Source: Mycoplasma sp. CAG:611 (GTDB lineage: Bacteria; Bacillota_I; Bacilli_A; RF39; UBA660). From it: DNA of 33,635 nucleotides. Where the stretch lies: assembly GCA_000434175.1 (NCBI GenBank), contig HF999800.1, positions 27,268 through 60,902 of the forward strand, read 5' to 3'. The translations under genes were made by a program, and so were the position numbers. Below, piece by piece: positions 6,058 through 13,686 of this stretch. Under the pieces are notes generated by a model that saw nothing but the letters and a program-made list of their open reading frames with translations, did not search any database and had not been told where the DNA came from. Each line of letters opens with the position of its first letter. The stretch's first letter is position 1.

Positions 6058-6792
6058 TGTACTTATCAAACCCTGTTCGTCACATAACTCTTTTAGTTTC
6101 TTCTTTTTATCTCGTGAAAGATAAAAACACTTTTCATCATTATTAAATAAAAGATAATTTTTACTAGGGTCAATCATTTTAACATTATCTAAATTAATTA
6201 TCGCACTTTGATGTGTCCTAAAGAATCTTTCATCAAGTAAATCTTCAAGATCTGTTAAAGTTTTAGTAGTATACACAATATCTGTTTTAGTATGAATTAT
6301 GCTTTTTTTACTATTTCTTTCCTTTTCAATATATAAAATATCTTCATACGCCAAATTATATATTTGACTATCAAATATAACAGTTAAGATCTTCTTTCTT
6401 GTTAATGTTGCGTTATAAATATATCTAACATCATACTTTAATCTACTAAATTCATCTTCTTTTAATAAATCTATCATAAAACTGTTTTCCTTTTTAACTT
6501 TTTCATAACTTAAAACACCATTTTTATCAATAATAACAATAAAAGAAAAATACATTTTATATTCATTTCTAATAGTTTCTATTACTTCTAAACTGTTTAC
6601 TTCATCATCATTATCTATTATAAAAACACTTGATGTATTTTTAAGACTACAATAACTTTTAAAGCTTTTATCATTATTATTAAAAATACAATATCTATAA
6701 CAAATATCATGTCCCATCATTTCTTTATCTATAATTTGTTTATACCCCTTAATATTCTCTTCCTTACTACTAACTATAACATATCTTATCAT
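6052..6792 (-). CDS. LytTR-family response regulator with degenerate receiver domain (AgrA-like)
   Basis: A 246-residue DNA-binding regulator. The C-terminal LytTR domain (about 133-236) is clear: LTVIFDSQIYNLAYEDILYIE, then FFRTHQSAIINLDNVKMID. The N-terminal part (1-125) has the length of a receiver domain. The acidic pair expected after the first strand (VEDD type) is replaced by Ser-Ser in RYVIVSSKEEN. A possible phospho-acceptor Asp60 remains in VFIIDNDD, but I see no clear conserved Lys. It closes the agr-like operon, where AgrA would be expected, and no histidine kinase is encoded nearby. I infer a transcription activator of this operon or of unlinked targets, perhaps working without phosphorylation. 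The LytTR call is firm; the degenerate receiver is my reading of motifs. Confidence 0.88.
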   Translation of the reverse strand: MIRYVIVSSKEENIKGYKQIIDKEMMGHDICYRYCIFNNNDKSFKSYCSLKNTSSVFIIDNDDEVNSLEVIETIRNEYKMYFSFIVIIDKNGVLSYEKVKKENSFMIDLLKEDEFSRLKYDVRYIYNATLTRKKILTVIFDSQIYNLAYEDILYIEKERNSKKSIIHTKTDIVYTTKTLTDLEDLLDERFFRTHQSAIINLDNVKMIDPSKNYLLFNNDEKCFYLSRDKKKKLKELCDEQGLISTK

Positions 6793-6843
6793 AATATGAT
6801 TTCCTTTCTAAAGTTCTAATAAGAAATTAAAAATAGTTTAACA

Positions 6844-7095
6844 CTATTTTAAAAGTTTTTTAAATGCTTCTTTATGAAAATTATTAATACTTCTAACCGA
6901 ATAATGCTTTTGTGGTTTTCCATATTTATCAAATTCCATATAATCCGCTATATAATTTAAGCTTTGTTTGTGCCAATAAATTCTAACAATTATCTCTGTT
7001 TCATAACCAATTAACTTCTTCGATTCACATAATTCCATTATTTTTTCTTCACTTGAGGGGAAAATAATTGTTCCTATATTTAGTCTTTTTGGCAT
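6844..7095 (-). CDS. Unknown 83-residue protein in the agr-like operon
   Basis: I do not recognise it. It is a small basic protein without a signal or membrane segment. The middle has an alternating pattern (GYETEIIVRIYWHKQSLNYI) suggesting strands, followed by MEFDKYGKPQKHYSVRSINN and a short helix NFHKEAFKKLL. It overlaps the end of the AgrB-like gene by 16 bases and has GAGGTG before its ATG, so it is made with the protease. Its place between protease and regulator suggests a role in the signalling pathway, for example an immunity, adaptor or regulatory partner, but nothing in the sequence proves this. Confidence 0.7.
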   Translation of the reverse strand: MPKRLNIGTIIFPSSEEKIMELCESKKLIGYETEIIVRIYWHKQSLNYIADYMEFDKYGKPQKHYSVRSINNFHKEAFKKLLK

Positions 7096-7562
7096 TTCAC
7101 CTCATCCTTTACTACAATATAATGCATATATGCTGCCATTAAACAGCCTAATATTATACATAAAAATACACTAATATATATACTTGGAACTAACGCTGTA
7201 ATTATAAAAAATGAAGTCCAAGTAAATGTGGTACACATTACTGTAGAATGTAAGTGAAACGTTTCTCCCAAAAAACTCCTCGTGAAGAAAAATCCAATAA
7301 GAAAAAATGCAAGTTCCGGAAAAGCATCATTAAATACTGCAATGACTACAACTCCTATTGTTTGTATAAGTTGAATTGGTACAGTTATTCCATAGAAAAT
7401 TATATTTTCTATAAGTTGCCTCGTTTTATCCGCATTGGCAACTGCAAAATTTTCTATATTTGCCGTATCCGCAAACCAAATCCCATCTTTATGCCTTCTT
7501 TTCTTTTTTTCATTATCTTTAATTTCATTAATTTCTATTTTTTTATTTTCTTTTTCATCCAA
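7080..7562 (-). CDS. AgrB-like membrane cysteine protease (peptide-processing)
   Basis: AgrB enzymes cut and cyclise a small precursor peptide in quorum-sensing systems. This 160-residue protein has a charged cytoplasmic N-terminus (1-50) and about four hydrophobic segments (52-75, 83-95, 112-126, 128-148). The motif RSFLGETFHLHSTVMC places His103 seven residues before Cys110, the same spacing as the catalytic His77/Cys84 pair of S. aureus AgrB. The Arg and Gly ahead of it also fit the family. It lies 67 bases after the peptide gene. The protein is shorter than typical AgrB (about 190) and the N-terminus is unusually hydrophilic. Family assignment rests on the motif, topology and neighbours. 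Confidence 0.75.
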   Translation of the reverse strand: MDEKENKKIEINEIKDNEKKKRRHKDGIWFADTANIENFAVANADKTRQLIENIIFYGITVPIQLIQTIGVVVIAVFNDAFPELAFFLIGFFFTRSFLGETFHLHSTVMCTTFTWTSFFIITALVPSIYISVFLCIILGCLMAAYMHYIVVKDEVKCQKD

Positions 7563-7629
7563 AACAAACCACCTTCTTTCATAGAATTTAATTGGCCCTT
7601 AATATTAAATTTTACTTTAAATAGCTAAA

Positions 7630-7722
7630 CTATTTAATAATCTTTGCTGCAAGTTTTTTAGCAAAGCTTTCTTCCTTCTCAAATGAAGGCCACCACCATT
7701 GACTTATTGGACCACCTTTCAT
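7630..7722 (-). CDS. 30-residue Trp-rich peptide, candidate AgrD-like signal precursor
   Basis: A tiny gene between the membrane protein and the AgrB-like protease. It has a strong AAAGGAG eight bases before its ATG. The product reads MKGGPISQWWWPSF, then acidic EKEES, then an amphipathic basic end FAKKLAAKIIK. No cysteine is present, so any ring would need to be a lactone through Ser7 or Ser13 or a different linkage. In known AgrD the order is amphipathic helix, signal, acidic tail; here an amphipathic segment follows the acidic stretch, so the signal may sit at the N-terminus. Three consecutive TGG codons are striking in this AT-rich genome. Gene reality is well supported by the ribosome-binding site and tight packing (3 bases after the previous stop); the signal role is inferred. 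Confidence 0.75.
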   Translation of the reverse strand: MKGGPISQWWWPSFEKEESFAKKLAAKIIK

Positions 7723-7725
7723 TAA

Positions 7726-8331
7726 TTATTCTCCTTTCTTATTCTTTTTTTTATTTTTTATTATAACTTCTTTAACAAGAATAATTATAAACATAAATAT
7801 AAAATAATCAAAAGATGTCAATAACTTATTTAGTCCATTTATATTAGCAAAATCTATAAATCTTGCTTTATATAGATAACATACAAATTGAACAAATGCA
7901 TTTATACCATAGCCAATCAAACCATATAAGATATATTTTTTATTTTTGTTTGAATACAAATAACTAAATATTAAAACAAAACATAATATAAAAATATTTA
8001 CAAATATCGGGTTAGTAGTTTCTGTTAGAATAATGTCTAATAGTAAATATAATAATGAATACTTAAATATCTTATTAAAATATTTAATTGGAAATACCAA
8101 AAATATCATTGCATAAAAATTTAATAAAACCATAACACACGAAAGTATGAATTCAACTATTTCACTAACATTAACTTTTGATAAATTATCAACTGTTAAC
8201 TTATAAAATGGTAACCCAATACTTTCTAGCATTATATTTGTCATTACTATAAAAGCCATGACCACAAATAAACAAATCACTAATTTAGCAAACTTCTCAC
8301 TAACTCCTAACCATTTACAAAACTCTTTCAT
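7726..8331 (-). CDS. Six-helix membrane protein, candidate kinase-less receptor of the agr-like system
   Basis: A 201-residue polytopic protein with about six membrane helices, for example LVICLFVVMAFIVMTNIM, FILSCVMVLLNFYAMIFLV, IFVNIFILCFVLIFSYLY and DYFIFMFIIILVKEVII, and a short basic tail KNKKKNKKGE. Six helices are also the layout of the AgrC sensor domain, but the protein stops where the histidine-kinase part should begin. I chose the ATG at 8329-8331 because GGAG lies eight bases upstream; longer readings (to 8448) run through tandem repeats and lack a ribosome-binding site. It is the first gene of the operon and overlaps the peptide gene's ribosome-binding site. Receptor, transporter and immunity protein are all possible. 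Confidence 0.8.
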   Translation of the reverse strand: MKEFCKWLGVSEKFAKLVICLFVVMAFIVMTNIMLESIGLPFYKLTVDNLSKVNVSEIVEFILSCVMVLLNFYAMIFLVFPIKYFNKIFKYSLLYLLLDIILTETTNPIFVNIFILCFVLIFSYLYSNKNKKYILYGLIGYGINAFVQFVCYLYKARFIDFANINGLNKLLTSFDYFIFMFIIILVKEVIIKNKKKNKKGE

Positions 8332-8390
8332 ATACATCACTCCTTCATTATACAACACATTTAAAAATTTTATGCGCAAAGGAAACGCAA

Positions 8391-8430
8391 ATTTCATTTT
8401 TTTAGCATTTTTTAGCGTTTTTTGGTAATT
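8391..8430 (-). repeat. 10-bp phased T/A-tract repeats upstream of the agr-like operon
   Basis: Plus-strand decamers follow one another: ATTTCATTTT, TTTAGCATTT, TTTAGCGTTT, TTTGGTAATT, and then a weaker TTTGCCATAA. The 10-bp period places A-tracts on the same face of the helix, which favours bending. LytTR regulators bind direct repeats on one helix face, so this is a candidate operator, but the units do not match a LytTR consensus I know. Confidence 0.45.
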
Positions 8431-8452
8431 TTTGCCATAAAATTTCAAAATT

Positions 8453-8458
8453 ATTGTA
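8453..8458 (-). promoter_or_regulatory. Candidate -10 box for the agr-like operon
   Basis: TACAAT just after the tagO terminator on the minus strand could be the -10 element; no good -35 box is visible, which would suit an activator-dependent promoter. A TATAAT at 8347-8352 is a better -10 match but lies too close to the ribosome-binding site. Confidence 0.3.
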
Positions 8459-8466
8459 CCATAAGC

Positions 8467-8498
8467 CCAAAAAAAATAAATAGAGTTAACTATTTATT
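8467..8498 (-). terminator. Rho-independent terminator after tagO
   Basis: Minus-strand AATAAATAG / CTATTTATT stem (8490-8498 with 8475-8483) with a 6-base loop, followed by eight T. It contains the tagO stop codon and separates tagO from the agr-like operon. Confidence 0.8.
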
Positions 8499-9554
8499 AT
8501 CTTTTTTTGATTCTTTTTTATCTTTTTTATCTGCGACTATACTTGTTTTTGTTACTAGCCAAATTATTAATACAAGTATAGCTAAATAAATATACTTGCC
8601 TAAAACTTTATCATTTAAAAAATAAATTATTGATGCAATGGCAAAAAGTAAATTCATAGCATAAATTGCTAAAACTGTATTTCTATGACTTAAACCAAGT
8701 TTTAATAATTGATGATGTAAGTGACTTTTATCAGGTAAATATATAGGTTGATGTTTTATTGCTCTTCTTATTATAGCAAATAATGTATCAAGTATTGGAA
8801 TACCTAATATTAATATTGGTACAAAAAATGATACCATAGTAGCAGTTTTAAATCCTAAAAGCGATATAGTAGCTATCATAAACCCTTGAAACATACTTCC
8901 TGAATCTCCTGAAAATATAGTTGCAGGATAAAAATTATGATATAAAAAGCCTAAAGTTGATCCTAACATTATAAATGCTAAAGTTATATGTAATGAGTTT
9001 AAATTAGAACTCATAAAAGCAATTACTCCAATTGTTAAATAAAATATCGAACATGTTCCACTTGATAAACCGTCTAATCCATCAATTAAATTAATTATAT
9101 TTATACAAGCTAAAACAAATATAATTGTAAGAGGATAAGTAAATATTCCAAAGTTAACATATATTCCAAATATTGTTATTTCATTTAACAAAATATTTCC
9201 ATAAAAAATTATTACACATGCTGCTAAAATTTGTCCGATTAACTTTGTTTTAGCTTCCAAAGGTTTTATATCATCAATAACCCCTGTTAAAACTATTATA
9301 AAACTACCTATTAATATTGAATTCATTTGTATACTTTGAACTCCAAATAACATATAACCAAATAAAAAACCTAAAAATATTCCTAAACCTCCAAGTCTTG
9401 GCATAGGTTTAGTATGAACTTTCCTTGCATCTGGCATATCCATTGCTCCAATATGTCTTGCTATTTTTTTAACATAAAAAGTTATGCATAATGTAAATAG
9501 AAAACATGTTAAGACAATTAATAATATATGACTTGTATTGTTTAAATTTAGCAT
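8490..9554 (-). CDS. tagO: Undecaprenyl-phosphate N-acetylglucosaminyl 1-phosphate transferase (TagO/WecA type)
   Basis: Integral membrane enzyme that moves a sugar 1-phosphate onto undecaprenyl phosphate, starting teichoic acid or related wall-polymer synthesis. The 354 residues contain about ten membrane helices. Family motifs are KVHTKPMPRLGGLGIF near residue 40, the catalytic NLIDGLDGLSSGT at about 155, GDSGSM at about 215, and the cytosolic HHQLLKLGLSHR at about 280. This basic His-rich loop separates WecA/TagO from MraY. The protein ends in a lysine-rich cytoplasmic tail. It is monocistronic, with a terminator after it and a TATACT box (9571-9576) upstream. Confidence 0.92.
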   Translation of the reverse strand: MLNLNNTSHILLIVLTCFLFTLCITFYVKKIARHIGAMDMPDARKVHTKPMPRLGGLGIFLGFLFGYMLFGVQSIQMNSILIGSFIIVLTGVIDDIKPLEAKTKLIGQILAACVIIFYGNILLNEITIFGIYVNFGIFTYPLTIIFVLACINIINLIDGLDGLSSGTCSIFYLTIGVIAFMSSNLNSLHITLAFIMLGSTLGFLYHNFYPATIFSGDSGSMFQGFMIATISLLGFKTATMVSFFVPILILGIPILDTLFAIIRRAIKHQPIYLPDKSHLHHQLLKLGLSHRNTVLAIYAMNLLFAIASIIYFLNDKVLGKYIYLAILVLIIWLVTKTSIVADKKDKKESKKDNK

Positions 9555-9602
9555 AAAATCACCTGTAATAAGTATACCACGGTTAATAAATTATGTAAAA
9601 TA

Positions 9603-9632
9603 AAAACATTTAGTCTTATGATTAAATGTTTT
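9603..9632 (-). terminator. Rho-independent terminator after rlmH
   Basis: The 10-bp stem AAAACATTTA / TAAATGTTTT has a 10-base loop and a T-rich stretch on the minus strand. It touches the rlmH stop codon. Confidence 0.75.
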
Positions 9633-10086
9633 ATTTATGATAACTTTCGTTATTTATTATTTTAAATCCACGATAAATTTGTTCTAATAATATTATTCTA
9701 AATAATTGATGTGGAAAAGTTAATTTAGAAAAAGATATTTTTTTATTAGTAAGTTTTTTTATTTCTTCACTTAAACCATTAGAAGATCCAATTAAGAAAG
9801 TTATATTACTGTTTGTAGTTAATTCTTTTTCTAAAAATTTAGAAAATTCTACACTTGTATATTCAGTTCCTAATATATCTAAAATAACTAAATTATCTTT
9901 TTCTTTAATATGATTTAAAATATTATCTTTTTCTTTTTGTAAACAAGATTTTATATCATCATCTTTTTCATCATTTAATTCAATTATTTCTAATTTTGTA
10001 TACTTATTTAATCTTTTTTTATATTCTTCAATAGCCAAGTTAAAATAGTTTTCTTTTATTTTTCCTAAACATATTATTTTTATCAT
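9631..10086 (-). CDS. rlmH: 23S rRNA (pseudouridine-1915-N3)-methyltransferase
   Basis: SPOUT methyltransferase that methylates pseudouridine 1915 in helix 69 of 23S rRNA on assembled ribosomes. The 151 residues start MIKIICLGKIKENY, and the C-terminal SAM knot contains FLIGSSNGLSEEI and the family ending NNESYHK. GSSNG stands where GGxxG is usual. I chose the ATG at 10084-10086, six bases after GAGG, over a TTG four codons upstream that overlaps the Shine-Dalgarno region. It follows walJ directly, the same partner neighbourhood as yydA in B. subtilis. Confidence 0.93.
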   Translation of the reverse strand: MIKIICLGKIKENYFNLAIEEYKKRLNKYTKLEIIELNDEKDDDIKSCLQKEKDNILNHIKEKDNLVILDILGTEYTSVEFSKFLEKELTTNSNITFLIGSSNGLSEEIKKLTNKKISFSKLTFPHQLFRIILLEQIYRGFKIINNESYHK

Positions 10087-10087
10087 C

Positions 10088-10825
10088 TTATACCTCAATT
10101 GTTTCTAAACTTTCATCTTGTTTAGCAATATATGTTTTCTTTATATTAAAATTATTTTTTTCTAACATTTTATTTAATTCAAAACTTGCAAGTTCTTTTG
10201 TATTATTTTCTTCACTTAAGTGAGCTAATACAATATATTTTGTTTTATTTCCAATTAAAGTGCTTAAGTATCTTGAACAATCCTTATTAGATAAATGTCC
10301 TTTATCGCTTAATATTCTTTGTTGTAAGAAAAATGGGTATTTACCATTCATAAGAAGTTTTACATCATGGTTACTTTCTATTATGTACATATCTTTATTA
10401 ACAATAGTTGTTAATATTTTTTTATTTATATAACCTGTATCTGTTATATATACTAACTCTTTATTATTTTCTTTTATTTTAATTCCAATACAATCGCTAT
10501 CATGAGAAAGATTAAAATATGATACTTCTAAATCATCTAAAATATATGGTTTATCAAAATATGTAATATCACATATATTTTTTTCTATAACCTCTTCATT
10601 TCTCGTAAATACAGTAGGTTTAAATTCTTTATAAACTGATTTTAACCCTTTAATATGATCGATATGAGCATGAGTTATAAAAAGTAAGTCTATATTTATA
10701 TCTTTATTTAATCTTTTTTTTATTTCTTTACTTGATATACCTGCATCAATTAAAATATTTTTAGATTTTGTTTCAACAAGTGTAGAGTTACCTTTAGAAC
10801 CACTTGATATTACAGTTACTTTCAT
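10088..10825 (-). CDS. walJ: WalJ/YycJ-like metallo-beta-lactamase-fold hydrolase
   Basis: Cytoplasmic metal-dependent hydrolase of 245 residues. The start is MKVTVISSGSKGNSTLVE, typical of YycJ. The metal motif ITHAHIDHIKGL is at about 50-61, with later ligands in YFNLSHDSD, YITDTGY and VLAHLSEENN. B. subtilis YycJ (WalJ) lies beside the WalRK two-component genes and affects coordination of DNA replication with division; WalRK is not in this window. The ATG overlaps the stop of the M23 peptidase gene (ATGA), and rlmH follows, so the three form one operon. Confidence 0.9.
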   Translation of the reverse strand: MKVTVISSGSKGNSTLVETKSKNILIDAGISSKEIKKRLNKDINIDLLFITHAHIDHIKGLKSVYKEFKPTVFTRNEEVIEKNICDITYFDKPYILDDLEVSYFNLSHDSDCIGIKIKENNKELVYITDTGYINKKILTTIVNKDMYIIESNHDVKLLMNGKYPFFLQQRILSDKGHLSNKDCSRYLSTLIGNKTKYIVLAHLSEENNTKELASFELNKMLEKNNFNIKKTYIAKQDESLETIEV

Positions 10826-12321
10826 CTATATAAAGTTAATGGATCAAATACTTGGTTATTATATTTAGCTTGAAAGTGAAGGTGACATCCAAAGGAATAC
10901 CCTGTATCACCCATTAGACCAATAACCTGTCCCATTTCTATTCCTTGTCCTTTTTTTACATAAAGTTTTGACATATGTGCATATAAAGTTTTATAACCAT
11001 TATTATGATCTATTTCTACATAATTACCTAAGCTTGTATGATATCTTGATGCTATTACTGTTCCATCATTCGCAGCATATATTGGCGAGTTACATCCAAG
11101 CCCTGCGATATCAATTGCACTATGATATCTATAATATCCAAGTCCATTATCATGTCCGAAATAAGTTGTTATTACATAACCTGATTTTGTTGGCCAAATC
11201 CAAATACCTGTATTACCTATAACAAACTGTGTTCTACTTCCTGTTTTAACAATACGATTTATTGGAGCTTTTGTTTCTACAGTGCTAATATTTACAACAT
11301 CAAGTATTTTTCCATTTTCTTTTTTAATACTTCTTGTTACAAGTTCTTCCCCTGGAACACCATTTTGAACTATATTTGTATATCCAACATAATAATTAGA
11401 ATCTTCAACAACTTCTGTTTTATATTCCTTTTCTTGTAAAACTTGTTCTTTTGTTTCTTCTACTAAAGTAATAATAGGTTTTATTGTATCCACAACTACT
11501 TCTTTTCCAGCATATAAAAGTGTATTTTCACTATTTATATCTTTATTAGCAATTAAAAATTCATTAACACTTAATTTATTATTATCTGCTATAGTACTAA
11601 CAGTATCTCCTGATTTAACAATATATTTTTTTAAATTATCAGTTGTTCCAAAAAGTAAATAATTAGCAAGTTCTTTACTATTTGTAAAAATATTTTCATT
11701 AACTGAAATATAATCTTTTTTTATTGTTATTTTATCTTTTAAATAAATGCTTGAAATTATTTTACCTTCTTTTCCTTCTTCAACTTGTTTTTGCTTATCT
11801 AATTTATAATTTTCATAATCCTCTTCACTAATAAAAGTTTTTACTGTTTGATCAACAGCATCATCTAAAACTTTTTTATCTAAAAGATAAATATAATTAG
11901 TAATTTCTTCTTCTTTTTTATCTTCTTGCTGTTCATCAAGAATTATTTTTTTAGTTGATATTGTTACTTTATAACCTTCAATTGTAAAGGGTTCTTTATC
12001 TTTTAAAACATCATATATATCTTCTTCTTTTTTAATATTATTACTATATGTTGTTTCTTTTTGTATTTCTAACCCCTTAGGAATATATACTTTATCAACA
12101 TTATATTGTAATTTTATTTTCTCTTGTTCTTTATCAATTAGCTTTTCAAGATTTTTTTTAGAATTAATTAATCCAATTGATTTACCTTCCAAATATACAC
12201 GATAAACCTCATGTGCTTCATAATATTTATTTGAAAAATTATTTAATTTAACTCCTAAAAAACTAATCACAATAGCTACTAATATTGTTAATATTAAACT
12301 AGTTTTTTTCAAATTTTTCAC
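10822..12321 (-). CDS. Membrane-anchored M23 peptidase with LysM and G5 domains
   Basis: Probable zinc endopeptidase that cuts peptidoglycan cross-links outside the membrane. The 499 residues have an N-terminal anchor helix (about 8-25) and an extended Lys/Glu-rich region (35-230). LysM follows at 232-278 (YIVKSGDTVSTIADNNKLS), then a G5-like domain (about 285-360) and a full LytM/M23 domain (about 380-497). Metal ligands His400 and Asp404 (YHSAID) and His480 and His482 (CHLHF) are present, so it should be active, unlike the SpoIIQ-like protein. It leads the operon with walJ and rlmH. Architecture resembles clostridial and Bacillus envelope hydrolases of the DipM/YycH-neighbour kind without an exact named homologue I can assign. 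Confidence 0.9.
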   Translation of the reverse strand: MKNLKKTSLILTILVAIVISFLGVKLNNFSNKYYEAHEVYRVYLEGKSIGLINSKKNLEKLIDKEQEKIKLQYNVDKVYIPKGLEIQKETTYSNNIKKEEDIYDVLKDKEPFTIEGYKVTISTKKIILDEQQEDKKEEEITNYIYLLDKKVLDDAVDQTVKTFISEEDYENYKLDKQKQVEEGKEGKIISSIYLKDKITIKKDYISVNENIFTNSKELANYLLFGTTDNLKKYIVKSGDTVSTIADNNKLSVNEFLIANKDINSENTLLYAGKEVVVDTIKPIITLVEETKEQVLQEKEYKTEVVEDSNYYVGYTNIVQNGVPGEELVTRSIKKENGKILDVVNISTVETKAPINRIVKTGSRTQFVIGNTGIWIWPTKSGYVITTYFGHDNGLGYYRYHSAIDIAGLGCNSPIYAANDGTVIASRYHTSLGNYVEIDHNNGYKTLYAHMSKLYVKKGQGIEMGQVIGLMGDTGYSFGCHLHFQAKYNNQVFDPLTLYR

Positions 12322-12326
12322 CTTCT

Positions 12327-13667
12327 TTATTCTTTAGTATCATTTTTATAATTTAAAAATGATGTTGTATTTTTCTTAAATAGTACTTCTGCAGTACCTA
12401 TTCTACCACTTCTGTTTTTCCTTATAATTATTTCTGTTTTACTCATATTATCATCTATTTTAGATTCTGGATGATAGTAATCATCACGATAAATAAATGC
12501 TACAATGTCAGCATCTTGTTCGATTGAACCTGATTCTCTTAAATCGCTTAAAATAGGTCTTTTGTCTTCACGAAGTTCTGGTGTTCTCGAAAGTTGAGCT
12601 AAACATAAAATAGGAACATGAAGTTCAAGCGCAAGAGTTTTTAATGATCTTGAAATTTCTGATACTTCTTGTTGTCTATTTCCAGCATATCTATTAGCTC
12701 CCCCGATTAATGTTAAGTAATCTATTACAATCATACCTAAATTATTATCTAAACTTGCTATTCTTCTTGATTTAGCACGAATATCTCCAATTGACACCCC
12801 TGCTGAATCATCTATATATATATTTAATTCCCCAAGCTGACTAATTGCTTCATTAACCCTTTTCCAATCATCATTTTGTAAATTACCATTTTGGAGTTTA
12901 GATGACTCAATTTGACCTATTGAACTTATCATACGCATAACTATTTGTTCCGCAGGCATTTCAAGAGTAAATATTATTACTGATTTTCCTGAATTAATCG
13001 CTGCATTTGTTGCAAAATTTAATCCAAGAGCAGTTTTTCCCATTGCAGGACGAGCCGCTAAAATAATAAGTTCATTTTTATGAAAACCATTTGTTATTTT
13101 ATCCACTTCATAATATCCTGAAGATAAACCACTTATTTTACCTTTATTTTCTGCTAAAGTTTCAAGTTGTTTTTGAACTGAAGTTAATACTTCAGGCATA
13201 GATCTAAATTCAGTTGATTTTCTATTTTTTATTACATTTAAAATTTTACTTTCTGCTTCATCAAGCGTTTCATTAACACTTGTTTTATTATTATAACCAA
13301 GTGTAACTATTTCTGTTGCTTTTTCTATTAAATTTCTTAAAATACTTTTATCTTCTACTATTTGAATATAATAATCAACATTACCTGCTGTTGGAGTTAT
13401 ATCAAGTATTTCTGTTAAATATTCTATTCCTCCAACTTCATTTAATATTTTTCGTGTTTTTAATTCATCTGCTACAGTAGTAATATCAACTGCTATATTT
13501 TTTGAATACAAATCTTTAATACAATCAAATATTTTACCATGTTTATCAAGAAAAAAACTTTCACTACTTAAACTTTCTGTTGCTTTTTGTAAAGCATACT
13601 TTGATAAAAACATAGCTCCAATAACAGATTGTTCTGCTTCAATATTATTAGGTATTTCTTTATTCAT
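12327..13667 (-). CDS. dnaB: Replicative DNA helicase
   Basis: Hexameric 5'-3' helicase that unwinds the fork (called DnaC in Bacillus). The 446 residues have the N-terminal domain (about 5-105), a linker, and the RecA-like domain. Walker A is ARPAMGKT (205-212), Walker B is GMIVIDYLTLI, and the DnaB signature LRESGSIEQDADIV is near 380. No intein is present. rplI and a gdpP-like gene lie immediately upstream in transcription, the order known in Bacilli. It ends 5 bases before the M23 peptidase gene begins, so they may be linked. Confidence 0.97.
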   Translation of the reverse strand: MNKEIPNNIEAEQSVIGAMFLSKYALQKATESLSSESFFLDKHGKIFDCIKDLYSKNIAVDITTVADELKTRKILNEVGGIEYLTEILDITPTAGNVDYYIQIVEDKSILRNLIEKATEIVTLGYNNKTSVNETLDEAESKILNVIKNRKSTEFRSMPEVLTSVQKQLETLAENKGKISGLSSGYYEVDKITNGFHKNELIILAARPAMGKTALGLNFATNAAINSGKSVIIFTLEMPAEQIVMRMISSIGQIESSKLQNGNLQNDDWKRVNEAISQLGELNIYIDDSAGVSIGDIRAKSRRIASLDNNLGMIVIDYLTLIGGANRYAGNRQQEVSEISRSLKTLALELHVPILCLAQLSRTPELREDKRPILSDLRESGSIEQDADIVAFIYRDDYYHPESKIDDNMSKTEIIIRKNRSGRIGTAEVLFKKNTTSFLNYKNDTKE

Positions 13668-13686
13668 AAATCCACTTCCTAACTAT

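Noticed and set aside
7254..7628. Plus-strand open frame opposite the AgrB-like gene
   Set aside because: It is very rich in Phe, Ile, Tyr, Lys and Asn, has no ribosome-binding site and lies fully opposite a better gene.
8347..8352. TATAAT as the -10 box of the agr-like operon
   Set aside because: It ends three bases before the Shine-Dalgarno GGAG, so the transcript would begin in or after the ribosome-binding site. Kept only as a minor possibility.
8332..8448. Longer N-terminus for the six-helix membrane protein
   Set aside because: It would start at TTG without a ribosome-binding site and translate the 10-bp repeats; the ATG at 8329-8331 has GGAG at good spacing.
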